From contig JBBSEF010000007.1 in NCBI GenBank assembly GCA_038240015.1, forward strand, positions 14,048 to 78,047: a stretch of DNA of 64,000 bases, in the 5' to 3' direction. The stretch is from CAHJXF01 sp038240015 (GTDB lineage Bacteria > Pseudomonadota > Gammaproteobacteria > Burkholderiales > Burkholderiaceae_D). The translations under genes and the position numbers were made by a program. The notes beneath the pieces were generated by a model. That model was not told where the DNA came from. It saw only the letters and a program-made list of their open reading frames with translations, and ran no database searches. Every line of letters starts with the position of its first letter. Position 1 is the stretch's first letter. Positions 52,142-64,000 of the stretch are shown in pieces.

Positions 52142-52459
52142 GTTCAACTTGGACTCCTTGCTGCTCTACGCAATTTTATGTTTCAACGCCAGCCCAGTGG
52201 CCGGCAATAATATGAAACCGCAAATTCCATACAAATATGCGAATGAAATTAAGCTCTTGTCGCACATTATTAGAACGCAGCATCGAGACGTGTGCAATTT
52301 GCGGCCAACCTTTTTGAACTACTGTTGTTTGCCCGCGTCGGCAAGGGGGCGTTTATCCTTAGCGGCCGCTGGCGTTTGCCGCTAGTTTCACGATTCATCG
52401 CTCTTACCATCGGCATCGACGAACGAGGCTTGAGCATCATTTGCTCTCCGCAATAGACC
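52142..52459. other. 318-bp intergenic region upstream of the Ig-like lipoprotein gene
   Basis: This AT-rich divergent region has the lipoprotein Shine-Dalgarno at 52151-52159 and a TAGCGGC/GCCGCTA inverted repeat at 52360-52384. I see no gene here. The open frame on the minus strand is a shadow without family resemblance. Confidence 0.5.
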
Positions 52460-53143
52460 ATGGCCCGCCTGCCCCGACTCTATGCTCCCGGCATCGTCCA
52501 GCGCGTCGTCCAGCGTGCTGCTGAAGGAAGGCAGTTGTTCGACGACGCGGACGGCTATCGCTTCTTCGCCGAGCTGCTCGGGCAGGCGGCGAGCCTGCAC
52601 GGGTTGGCGATCCACGCCTATGTCCTGCTGCCGCAGCAATTCCAGTTGCTCGCCACGCCCGGCGACGCCAACGCGCTGCCCAGGACGATGCAGGCCGTCG
52701 GACGTCGCTTCGTGCCGTACATGAATCGACAATCAGGACGGATCGGCCCGCTCTTCGATCGACGCTATCGATCGACGCTGATCGAGGCCGAGCGCTATCT
52801 GATGGCCAGCATGCAGCAGCTCGAAACGCAGCCCGTCGAACAGGGACTAGCGCAATCGCCCGACGAGTGGCGCTGGTCGAGTTATCGACATCACGTGGGT
52901 CTCGAGCAGGAATCATTTCTGCTCGACCACCCGCTCTACTGGGCGCTTCGCAATACGCCCTTCGAGCGCCAGGCAGCGTACCGATCCTTGCTCGAGGCGC
53001 CTCTCGCGGCCGACGTGGCAAGCGCGATCGAACGCGCCACCGAGAGGGGTTGGGGATTGGGAAGCGAATTATTTTTGCAGTCGATCGCAGCACATGCGAC
53101 GCGGCGCGCAACCCCGTTGCTGCGGGGTCGTCCCAAAAAATAA
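52460..53143 (+). CDS. Y1-transposase (RAYT-like) homologue lacking catalytic residues
   Basis: This 227-residue protein follows the REP-associated tyrosine transposase pattern. It has MARLPRLYAPGIVQRVVQRA at the start, HAYVLLPQQFQLLATP where the HUH motif belongs, GPLFDRRYRST, and MQQLETQPVEQG...WRWSSYRHHVG near the end. Compared with the usual NHVHLL and RYIELNPVRAG, both motif histidines (positions 60 and 62 are Gln and Gln) and the nucleophilic tyrosine (position 120, Gln) are missing. It should not cleave DNA but may still bind hairpins. GC content matches the host and the frame is intact, suggesting domestication rather than decay. REP-like palindromes follow, and gltB is next. Confidence 0.85.
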   Translation: MARLPRLYAPGIVQRVVQRAAEGRQLFDDADGYRFFAELLGQAASLHGLAIHAYVLLPQQFQLLATPGDANALPRTMQAVGRRFVPYMNRQSGRIGPLFDRRYRSTLIEAERYLMASMQQLETQPVEQGLAQSPDEWRWSSYRHHVGLEQESFLLDHPLYWALRNTPFERQAAYRSLLEAPLAADVASAIERATERGWGLGSELFLQSIAAHATRRATPLLRGRPKK

Positions 53144-53169
53144 TCAACATTGTAATGAGCTACGCATGT

Positions 53170-53222
53170 CCCCATTTATTTTCACAACCTCCCTCCCGCT
53201 GATATTAAATGGGGTCAGACCC
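53170..53222. repeat. REP-like palindromes after the transposase homologue
   Basis: CCCCATTTA (53170-53178) and TAAATGGGG (53206-53214) are inverted arms, and GGGTC-A-GACCC (53212-53222) is a perfect palindrome overlapping the second arm. Such GGGGTCAGACCC elements resemble the bacterial interspersed palindromes linked to Y1 transposases. The stretch to 53286 otherwise holds no gene. Confidence 0.6.
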
Positions 53223-53286
53223 GTCACTAATTGATTGCGCGGACTGCTGCAGTGCATTAATGTGATCCGATTCTTGATCACCGCGG

Positions 53287-58074
<4,788 letters not shown>

Positions 58075-58078
58075 CGTC

Positions 58079-58101
58079 CCCTCCCCCTCAACGGGGGAGG
58101 G
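58079..58101 (+). other. Perfect 9-bp hairpin in the gltB-gltD spacer
   Basis: CCCTCCCCC (58079-58087) pairs perfectly with GGGGGAGGG (58093-58101) around TCAAC. There is no T-tract. It resembles a widespread GC-rich intergenic repeat and may affect mRNA stability or the GltB:GltD ratio. Confidence 0.65.
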
Positions 58102-58125
58102 TTCCAAAGAAAATTCAAAGACACG

Positions 58126-59589
58126 ATGGGCAAGATCACCGGCTTTCTCGAATACCAACGCCTCGCCGAAGCAGCCGAAGCGCCGCAGGATCGCACGCAT
58201 CACTACCGCGAATTCATCGCGCATCTGTCGGACGCGGCCGCCAAGCAGCAGGGCGCGCGATGCATGGATTGCGGCATTCCGTTTTGTCAAAGCGGCTGCC
58301 CGATCAACAACATCATTCCGGACTGGAACGATCTCGTATATCGCGGCCACTGGCGCGTCGCGCTCGACACGCTGCACACCACCAACAACTTCCCCGAGTT
58401 CACCGGCCGCGTGTGTCCTGCGCCATGCGAAGCGGCGTGCGTGCTCAACATCAACAACGATCCTGTCGGCATCAAGTCGATAGAGCACGCGATCATCGAC
58501 AAGGGGTGGGAGAAGGGTTGGGTCGTGCCGCAGATCCCGGCGACCAGGACCGGCAAGAAGATCGCCATCGTCGGATCGGGCCCGGCCGGCCTCGCGGCCG
58601 CGCAACAGCTCGCGCGCGTCGGTCACGACGTGACGGTGTTCGAGAAGAGCGATCGCATCGGCGGCCTGCTGCGTTATGGCATCCCCGACTTCAAGATGGA
58701 GAAGTCGCACATCGATCGCCGCGTCGAGCAGATGCGCGAAGAGGGCGTGACGTTTCGCACCGGCGTTCACGTCGGCGGCAAGGATTCGAGCGTCGATCGT
58801 CTTCGCGAAGACTTCGATGCGATCGTGCTCGCAGGCGGGGCAGAGGCACCGCGCGATCTGCCGGTCCCCGGCCGCGACTTGAAGGGCGTGCACTTCGCGA
58901 TGGAGTTCCTTCCCGCGCAGAACAAGCTGGTTGCGGGCGACAAGGTCAGGGGCCAGATCTCGGCGGCGGGCAAGCACGTGCTCGTGATCGGAGGCGGAGA
59001 CACCGGCAGCGATTGCGTGGGCACCAGCAACCGTCAGGGCGCGTTGTCGGTCACGCAGATCGAATTGCTTCCCCAACCTCCCGCCGAGGAAAATCGCCTG
59101 ATGACCTGGCCGTATTGGCCGCTCAAGATGCGCACGTCGTCATCGCACGAAGAAGGCGTCGAGCGCGACTGGGCGATCGTGACCCAGTCGTTCAAGGCGG
59201 GTACCGGCAAGGAAAAGGACCGCGTCAAGGCGGTGGTCGCGGTTCACGTCGAATGGAAGAAGGACGAAGCGACCGGCGCCACGCGCATGGTCGAAGTCGC
59301 GGGCAGCGCGTTCGAGATACCGGCCGACCTGGTGCTCTTCGCGATGGGCTTCACGGGGCCGGTCACGGCCGGGCTCGTCGATGCGCTCGGTATCGACAAG
59401 GACCAGCGAGGAAATGTCTCGGCGCCGACCGAGGGCGATGCGAGCTATCGCACGTCGGACCCCAAGGTGTTCGCGGCAGGCGACATGCGCCGCGGTCAAT
59501 CGCTGGTGGTCTGGGCGATCCGCGAAGGTCGGCAGTGCGCGCGCGCGGTCGATCTGTTTGTCATGGGAAGTTCGACCCTGCCGCGTTAG
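58126..59589 (+). CDS. gltD: Glutamate synthase [NADPH] small subunit
   Basis: GltD feeds electrons from NADPH to GltB. The 487-residue flavoprotein has N-terminal [4Fe-4S] cysteines (CMDCGIPFCQSGCPINN and CPAPCEAAC), an FAD GxGxxG motif (IVGSGPAGLAAAQQLA), an NADPH-binding VIGGGDTGSDCVGTS, and the C-terminal FAAGDMRRGQSLVVWAI. Length is typical. It is in the gltB operon. Confidence 0.97.
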   Translation: MGKITGFLEYQRLAEAAEAPQDRTHHYREFIAHLSDAAAKQQGARCMDCGIPFCQSGCPINNIIPDWNDLVYRGHWRVALDTLHTTNNFPEFTGRVCPAPCEAACVLNINNDPVGIKSIEHAIIDKGWEKGWVVPQIPATRTGKKIAIVGSGPAGLAAAQQLARVGHDVTVFEKSDRIGGLLRYGIPDFKMEKSHIDRRVEQMREEGVTFRTGVHVGGKDSSVDRLREDFDAIVLAGGAEAPRDLPVPGRDLKGVHFAMEFLPAQNKLVAGDKVRGQISAAGKHVLVIGGGDTGSDCVGTSNRQGALSVTQIELLPQPPAEENRLMTWPYWPLKMRTSSSHEEGVERDWAIVTQSFKAGTGKEKDRVKAVVAVHVEWKKDEATGATRMVEVAGSAFEIPADLVLFAMGFTGPVTAGLVDALGIDKDQRGNVSAPTEGDASYRTSDPKVFAAGDMRRGQSLVVWAIREGRQCARAVDLFVMGSSTLPR

Positions 59590-59663
59590 TCTTCGCGATT
59601 GGAAGTCTTGCGTCGGTCCGCCGTGGACCTCTTGCGCACCACCTGCCCCACCCGCGTTCGACG

Positions 59664-61256
59664 ATGCGCAATCCCGGAACCCGACCCCCGCTTCACCTGC
59701 AAGCGCTGCTGCCCGATGATGCCCGCGCGCTGGCGGCGCGTGTCCAGGTTCTTCTGGACGAAGGCGCGCTCGACGAGGGCGTTGCTCTCGCCCAGGCGCG
59801 GATCGCCGAGGCGACCGGCGAAGCACGCGCGATCCTGCAGCATGCGATGGCGCTGGCCTGCAACGTCGTCGGGCGCTCGGTCGATGCGCTTCGCGCGGCC
59901 GCCGCGGCGCGCGAAGGCTTCAAGGCGATCGGCTCTCGCGAAGGCGAACTCGACGCATTGCTTGCGATCGGCACAGTCATGCGTAGCGCGGGCGATCACG
60001 CGTCCGCGATGCTTGCCTTCGAAGAGGCCGAGCCGATGGCGCGCGACTTGCGAGACGAGATGCGTGTGGGTGTCGTGCTGCGTCAGATCGGCGTGTGCTG
60101 CTCGCTGCTCGGTCGTCATCAACAGGCTCTGTCGAACCTGCACGAGGCCGCAGCGATCCACTCGCGCGAACCGAACCATCGCGAGCACCTCAGTACGCTG
60201 CTGTCGCTCTACAACGCGCACAATCGCCGCGCGATTTCGCTTCCCAAGGAATCGCGCGAACGAATCGACAGCCTCGAAGAGCATCTCGAGCGCTGGCGCA
60301 CGCTGGCCGAAGATGCGGCGCGTGGCGCGCAGACGCGCATGGAGTTGATGGCTCTGGGCAACTATGCGATCACACTGCACGACTGCGGCCATCATCGCGA
60401 TGCGCTGGCGGCGCTCGCTGCGCTCTTGCCGCGTTATCGGACTCACGGCATGGCGCCCAACGTCGCGATCTCCTTTTTCGAAATGGGTCGCGCCCACGAG
60501 TCGTTGGGCGAACACGATGCCGCTCGCGAACACTATGTCGAAGCGATCGCGCTGTTCGATCACAGTGGATTGAGCGGCCACCTACGCGAGGCGCTCGAAG
60601 GCTTGTCGAATGTCGAAGAGATGCGTGACGACCATCGCGCCGCGCTCGCGGCGCTTCGTCGCGCGCGCGCGATCGAGGCCGAGACCAACGACGGCGCCGC
60701 GCATCGCAGCGTTGCACAACGCGAGTTGCGCCTCGAACTCGCGCGCCTGTCGAGCCAGTGGCAGCGGCTCGCATCGACCGATCCCTTGACCGGACTGGCC
60801 AATCGCCGCGCGCTCGAGAACTGGATGAACGACGTGCGGCCGCGCGTTGAACTCGGCGAGCCGCTGATCGTGTTGCTGCACGACATGGATCACTTCAAGT
60901 CGATCAACGATCGCTTCGGCCACGGTGTAGGCGACGAGGTCCTGCGCCAGGTCGCGACGCTGATCAACGCCAACTGCCGACCGAGCGACCTCGCGGTGCG
61001 CTATGGCGGCGAAGAGTTCTTGCTCGCGCTGGTCGGCGTCGATTACGACGCCGCTGTCGATGTGGCCGAGCGCCTGCGCGCGTCGGTGCAGGCATTCGCA
61101 TGGTCGGCGATCGCAGCCGAACTTTCGGTGACGGTCAGCGTTGGTGTCGCCGACGCGGCGGAAGCCCGCGACACGACCGCCTTGCTGACGCTTGCCGACC
61201 GACGGCTCTATGCCGCCAAGCACGGAGGACGCAACCGCGTCGTGTATCGAGGCTGA
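59664..61256 (+). CDS. TPR-repeat diguanylate cyclase
   Basis: This 530-residue cytoplasmic protein has helical TPR-like repeats over about 20-350 (for example HASAMLAFEEAEPMARDLRDE and HRDALAALAALLPRYRTHG), then a short coiled coil, and a GGDEF domain. The active site GGEEF is at 448-452, preceded by DHFKSINDRFGHGVGDEVLRQVA. An RxxD inhibitory site (Arg439-Asp442) lies five residues before it, so c-di-GMP synthesis with product inhibition is expected. No membrane segment was seen. Much of the longer open frame upstream overlaps gltD and is not coding. It parallels the TPR-HD-GYP protein at 28302. Confidence 0.9.
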   Translation: MRNPGTRPPLHLQALLPDDARALAARVQVLLDEGALDEGVALAQARIAEATGEARAILQHAMALACNVVGRSVDALRAAAAAREGFKAIGSREGELDALLAIGTVMRSAGDHASAMLAFEEAEPMARDLRDEMRVGVVLRQIGVCCSLLGRHQQALSNLHEAAAIHSREPNHREHLSTLLSLYNAHNRRAISLPKESRERIDSLEEHLERWRTLAEDAARGAQTRMELMALGNYAITLHDCGHHRDALAALAALLPRYRTHGMAPNVAISFFEMGRAHESLGEHDAAREHYVEAIALFDHSGLSGHLREALEGLSNVEEMRDDHRAALAALRRARAIEAETNDGAAHRSVAQRELRLELARLSSQWQRLASTDPLTGLANRRALENWMNDVRPRVELGEPLIVLLHDMDHFKSINDRFGHGVGDEVLRQVATLINANCRPSDLAVRYGGEEFLLALVGVDYDAAVDVAERLRASVQAFAWSAIAAELSVTVSVGVADAAEARDTTALLTLADRRLYAAKHGGRNRVVYRG

Positions 61257-61266
61257 AATCGTGCGT

Positions 61267-61291
61267 CTGAATTCGCACGGCTGAATTCGCA
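61267..61291. repeat. Direct repeat of CTGAATTCGCA
   Basis: CTGAATTCGCA occurs at 61267-61277 and 61281-61291, with 3 nt between copies, just after the TPR-GGDEF stop. GTGCG (61261-61265) and CGCAC (61274-61278) can also pair. No gene is seen between 61257 and 61494. Confidence 0.4.
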
Positions 61292-61494
61292 GACACGTGC
61301 CACACGCGGCTGCACTCGCTCGTTCGATTCCCTTCGGGCTCGATCGTCTCTTTCCGCGTCGTAAATCAGACGACCTCCGATGCTGGGCTGCTTGCGATGC
61401 GGCGATAAAGCTTGTGTCGCGGGCTTCCATGCTTCCAACCGTGCATGACGACCGACGCTGTTTCCGGTCGCGACCCGTCCCAAGGAGAAACATC

Positions 61495-61989
61495 GTGATT
61501 CATACCAAATATTCTGCAGCTCTTGCCATCGCGTCTGCCGCGGCGCTCGCAGCCTGCGCGTATCCTGAACCGACCCCCAGCAATGTGCCGAGCTATTCGC
61601 AACCCGCGCGCGGCAGCGTCGCGCCCGAGCAGCAACGCTACGCGGCCAATACCGGCGTGGTCTCTTCGATCGAACTGATTCGAGGACAAGAGCGAAGCAG
61701 CGGCATATCGCCCGCCGGAACCATCATCGGTGCGGTCGTCGGTGGGCTGGTCGGCCATCAGATCGGGGAAGGCCGCGGCAACACGGCCGCCACCATCGGC
61801 GGCGCAGCGGTCGGCGGGCTCGCGGGCAATGCGATCGGACAGCGCACGCGTGAAGGCACAGCCGACACCTATCGGGTCGCAATCCGCTATGACAATGGCG
61901 GCAGCCAGTACATCGACGTGTCGAATCCGGGTGACTTGCGCACCGGAGATCGCGTGCGTGTGGACGGCGGTCAGATCAGCCGCTACTGA
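61495..61989 (+). CDS. Glycine-zipper outer-membrane lipoprotein
   Basis: This 164-residue lipoprotein has a lipobox (AAALAACAYPEP) and a glycine-zipper 2TM segment (IIGAVVGGLVGHQIGEGRGNTAATIGGAAVGGLAGNAIGQ), then a C-terminal beta-rich part with RVAIRYDNGGSQYIDVSNPGDLRTGDRVRVDGGQI. This matches the Rick_17kDa_Anti/SlyB-type family of envelope lipoproteins. A GTG start with AAGGAGA seven bases upstream was chosen. A terminator follows. Role in envelope integrity is assumed from the family. Confidence 0.87.
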   Translation: MIHTKYSAALAIASAAALAACAYPEPTPSNVPSYSQPARGSVAPEQQRYAANTGVVSSIELIRGQERSSGISPAGTIIGAVVGGLVGHQIGEGRGNTAATIGGAAVGGLAGNAIGQRTREGTADTYRVAIRYDNGGSQYIDVSNPGDLRTGDRVRVDGGQISRY

Positions 61990-62032
61990 GCGCTGCGAAA
62001 AGTCGCGACCGATTCGCGACGCGGGGCACAAC

Positions 62033-62064
62033 AAAAAGGGATGCACGCGCATCCCTTTTTTTTG
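62033..62064. terminator. Bidirectional terminator after the glycine-zipper lipoprotein gene
   Basis: AAAAAGGGATGC and GCATCCCTTTTT pair around ACGC, with a T-run on the plus strand and an A-run on the other side. It can end both this gene and the convergent livF transcript. Confidence 0.85.
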
Positions 62065-62122
62065 CAAGCCTTGTCGCGTCCTGTCGCGCGTCATGTCGCT
62101 TCGTATGCCGAGACATGCGAAC

Positions 62123-62845
62123 TCAATGGCTGACGCCTAGGTAGGCCGCCTTTACACCAGGGTCGTTCTTCAGCTTGCTCGCGTCGCCATGTGTGGCGAT
62201 GCGTCCGTTCTCGAGCACGTAGCCATAGTCGGCGACGGCCAGCGCGGCCGCGGCGAATTGTTCGACCAGCAGCATCGTCACGCCTTCGCTCTTCAGTCGC
62301 GCGATGATACGAAACACCTCATCGACGAGAATCGGTGCGAGACCCATCGACGGTTCGTCGAGCAACACGACTTCCGGAGACAACATGATCGCGCGCGCCA
62401 TCGCGAGCATCTGTTGCTCGCCGCCCGAGAGCGTACCCGCGAGTTGCGTGCGTCGTTCCTTCAATCGCGGAAAGAGCAGCATCGCGCGTTCGAGATCGGC
62501 CTCGACATCGCCGCGCGGCCGTGCGCGCGTCAAACGCGGGAAGGCGCCGAGCAGCAGATTGTCGACCACCGACATGGTGGCGAACACGCGTCGGCCTTCA
62601 GGCGCATGCGCGAGACCGAGCCTGGCGATGTGATACGACTCCAGGCCTTCGATACGCTTGCCGTTGAGAGAGATGTCGCCGGCCGTGGGTGCGATCATCC
62701 CCGAGACCGCGCGCATCGTGGTGGTCTTGCCGGCGCCGTTGGAGCCGATCAACGTGACGATCTTTCCCTTGGGCACGTCGATCGAAATGCCGTGGAGGAC
62801 CTGGACCTTGCCGTAGCCCGCGAACAGATTGTTGATGGTCAGCAT
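62123..62845 (-). CDS. livF: Branched-chain amino acid ABC transporter ATPase LivF
   Basis: LivF is one of two ATPases of the high-affinity branched-chain amino acid importer. The 240-residue protein has Walker A LIGSNGAGKTTTM, the signature LSGGEQQMLAMARA and Walker B EVVLLDEPSMGLAPI, with the switch histidine replaced by Gln in LLVEQFA, as is usual in LivF. It lies 21 nt downstream of the LivM-LivG fusion gene. Substrate specificity (amino acids, amides or urea) is inferred from the family only. Confidence 0.93.
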   Translation of the reverse strand: MLTINNLFAGYGKVQVLHGISIDVPKGKIVTLIGSNGAGKTTTMRAVSGMIAPTAGDISLNGKRIEGLESYHIARLGLAHAPEGRRVFATMSVVDNLLLGAFPRLTRARPRGDVEADLERAMLLFPRLKERRTQLAGTLSGGEQQMLAMARAIMLSPEVVLLDEPSMGLAPILVDEVFRIIARLKSEGVTMLLVEQFAAAALAVADYGYVLENGRIATHGDASKLKNDPGVKAAYLGVSH

Positions 62846-62866
62846 GATGTTTGGATTGCCCCCGGC

Positions 62867-64000
62867 TCAAGCCGCCTGTCCGCCGAGATAAGCTTCGATG
62901 ACCTTTTCGTCCGCCTGTATCTTCGCGGGGTCGCCCTCGGCGATCTTCTGGCCGAAGTCGAGCACCGAGACGGTATCGCACATGCTCATCACCACGTCCA
63001 TGTGGTGCTCGATCAGGATGACCGTGACTCCGTGTTCGCGGATCTTGCGAATGAAGGTGATCAGCTCCTTGATGTCGGGCGCGGTCAATCCGGCCGCGGG
63101 TTCATCGAGCAGCAGCAGTTGCGGGTCGAGCGCGAGCGCGCGCGCGATCTCTAGCAGGCGCTGCTTGCCGTAGGGCAGGTTGCGCGCCTGTTCGTGCGCC
63201 AGCGATGTCAGGCCGACGAACTCGAGCAGCGCCATGCCGCGCGCGATGGCGCGCATGTTCTCGCGCTTGTAGCGCGGCAGGTGCAACGCCACGTCGATCA
63301 GATTGCTGGCGAAGGTATGGTGCAAGCCGACCATCACGTTCTGCAGGGCGGTCATCTCGCCGAACAGTTGCACGTTCTGAAAGGTGCGCGCGATGCCCGA
63401 CAGGGCGATGTCGGACGAGGTGCGGCCGACCAGCGATCGCCCCGAGAACGCGATCGCGCCGGCAGTGGGCACATAGATGCCGGTCAGCACGTTCATCATC
63501 GTGCTCTTGCCCGAACCGTTGGGCCCGATCAGGCCGTGGATGGTGCCGCGGTGGATGCTCAGGTCGACGTTGTTCAAGGCCTTCAGGCCGCCGAATTGCA
63601 TCAGCACACCGGTGGCGCTGAGCAATTCGCCGCTGCCGGCCTCGGTCACCGCGAAGGCGTCGCTGCTCCTCGGTAGGTCTCCTGCGTCCGCGCTCTCGGC
63701 ATCATCGGTCGGCCGCGACTTGAGGTTCAGCGCGTTGCGCACGAAGCCGACGATGCCGTCCTGCAGGTAGTACACGACGAACAGCGTGATCAAGCCGAAG
63801 ATCGACAAGCGCCAATCCGTCATGGTCTTGAGCCAGAACGACAGCGCTGCCAGCGCGATCGTGCCGGCTACCGGAATCGCCATCTGCGCTGGCGTCGCCT
63901 TGCCCCTCTTCACGCCGACGATAGCGATCAGCAGCATAACGATCGCCAGTGACACCGAGACGTAGCGAAACAGCTCGAGGTCGTCGAGCAGCTTGGGCAA
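62867..64000 (-). CDS. Fused permease-ATPase of a branched-chain amino acid ABC importer (5'-truncated)
   Basis: The visible 377 residues run to the window edge. The first 90 or so are membrane helices (VSLAIVMLLIAIVGV, AGTIALAALSFWL, LSIFGLITLFVVYYLQDGIVGFVRN) typical of a LivM permease C-terminus. A linker and a LivG-type ATPase follow, with Walker A LIGPNGSGKSTMM, the LivG insertion around ARTFQNVQLFGEMTALQNVMVGLHHTF, signature LPYGKQRLLEIARAL, Walker B LLLLDEPAAGL and switch His in LIEHHMDVVM. The gene therefore encodes a LivM-LivG fusion. Its start lies beyond base 64000. Confidence 0.9.
   Translation of the reverse strand: MPKLLDDLELFRYVSVSLAIVMLLIAIVGVKRGKATPAQMAIPVAGTIALAALSFWLKTMTDWRLSIFGLITLFVVYYLQDGIVGFVRNALNLKSRPTDDAESADAGDLPRSSDAFAVTEAGSGELLSATGVLMQFGGLKALNNVDLSIHRGTIHGLIGPNGSGKSTMMNVLTGIYVPTAGAIAFSGRSLVGRTSSDIALSGIARTFQNVQLFGEMTALQNVMVGLHHTFASNLIDVALHLPRYKRENMRAIARGMALLEFVGLTSLAHEQARNLPYGKQRLLEIARALALDPQLLLLDEPAAGLTAPDIKELITFIRKIREHGVTVILIEHHMDVVMSMCDTVSVLDFGQKIAEGDPAKIQADEKVIEAYLGGQAA

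Noticed and set aside
52270..52461. 63-codon minus-strand frame upstream of the transposase homologue
   Set aside because: Its composition is random-looking and it has no Shine-Dalgarno or homologue pattern.

Overview
The window looks like chromosomal DNA of a GC-rich betaproteobacterium, most likely of the order Burkholderiales. The evidence is gene order: rpoA-rplQ; gpmA-envC-ctpA-moeB; secB-gpsA-trmL; a complete aa3 cytochrome c oxidase cluster with DUF2244, DUF2970 and DUF2909 genes; fdx-coaD-rsmD-ftsY; ftsX-rpoH; lysA-lptM-cyaY; mrcA-pilMNOPQ-aroKB-dgt-gltBD; and liv ABC genes with a fused permease-ATPase. Almost everything is housekeeping. No rRNA, tRNA, CRISPR array, prophage or intact insertion sequence was seen.

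Layout. 1-6750: transcription/translation genes (rpoA, rplQ), a NodIJ-like ABC exporter, cutA and dsbD, with moeB/thiF convergent. 6800-10800 (minus): ctpA, envC, gpmA. 10950-16440: rhodanese, grxC, secB, SH3 protein, gpsA, then trmL and comF (minus) and bioC. 16480-26580: respiratory oxidase locus with structural subunits (ctaC, ctaD, ctaE), assembly factors (small protein, ctaG, SURF1, two Sco-like proteins) and heme O/A synthesis (ctaB, ctaA). 26700-27791: ychF.

27800-30700 is the accessory island and the most interesting part. A 30-codon gene on the minus strand has its own promoter-like sequence, Shine-Dalgarno and strong terminator. It encodes a peptide with a double-glycine (PCAT-type) leader motif and a predicted six-residue tail. 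It diverges from an AT-richer gene for a TPR-repeat protein with a C-terminal HD-GYP c-di-GMP phosphodiesterase domain. Between them lie a TGTCAA-AGA-TTGACA palindrome and a GCTGGCAG hairpin. I propose, as inference, a peptide-signalling pair (secreted short peptide sensed by a TPR protein with c-di-GMP output). A second TPR protein, with a GGDEF domain, lies at 59.7-61.3 kb.

30890-41850: ferredoxin, coaD, rsmD, ftsY, a thioredoxin-like protein, a DUF2917/LysR pair, ftsX (ftsE is not in its usual place), rpoH preceded by a near-perfect CIRCE operator, lysA, lptM, cyaY and mrcA. 42280-50400: the type IV pilus assembly operon pilMNOPQ, aroK, aroB and dgt, largely joined by start/stop overlaps. 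50420-53290: an Ig-like lipoprotein gene, then a transposase-family gene that has lost its catalytic residues, followed by REP-like palindromes. 53290-64000: gltB-gltD, the TPR-GGDEF gene, a glycine-zipper lipoprotein, livF and a livM-livG fusion cut by the window edge.
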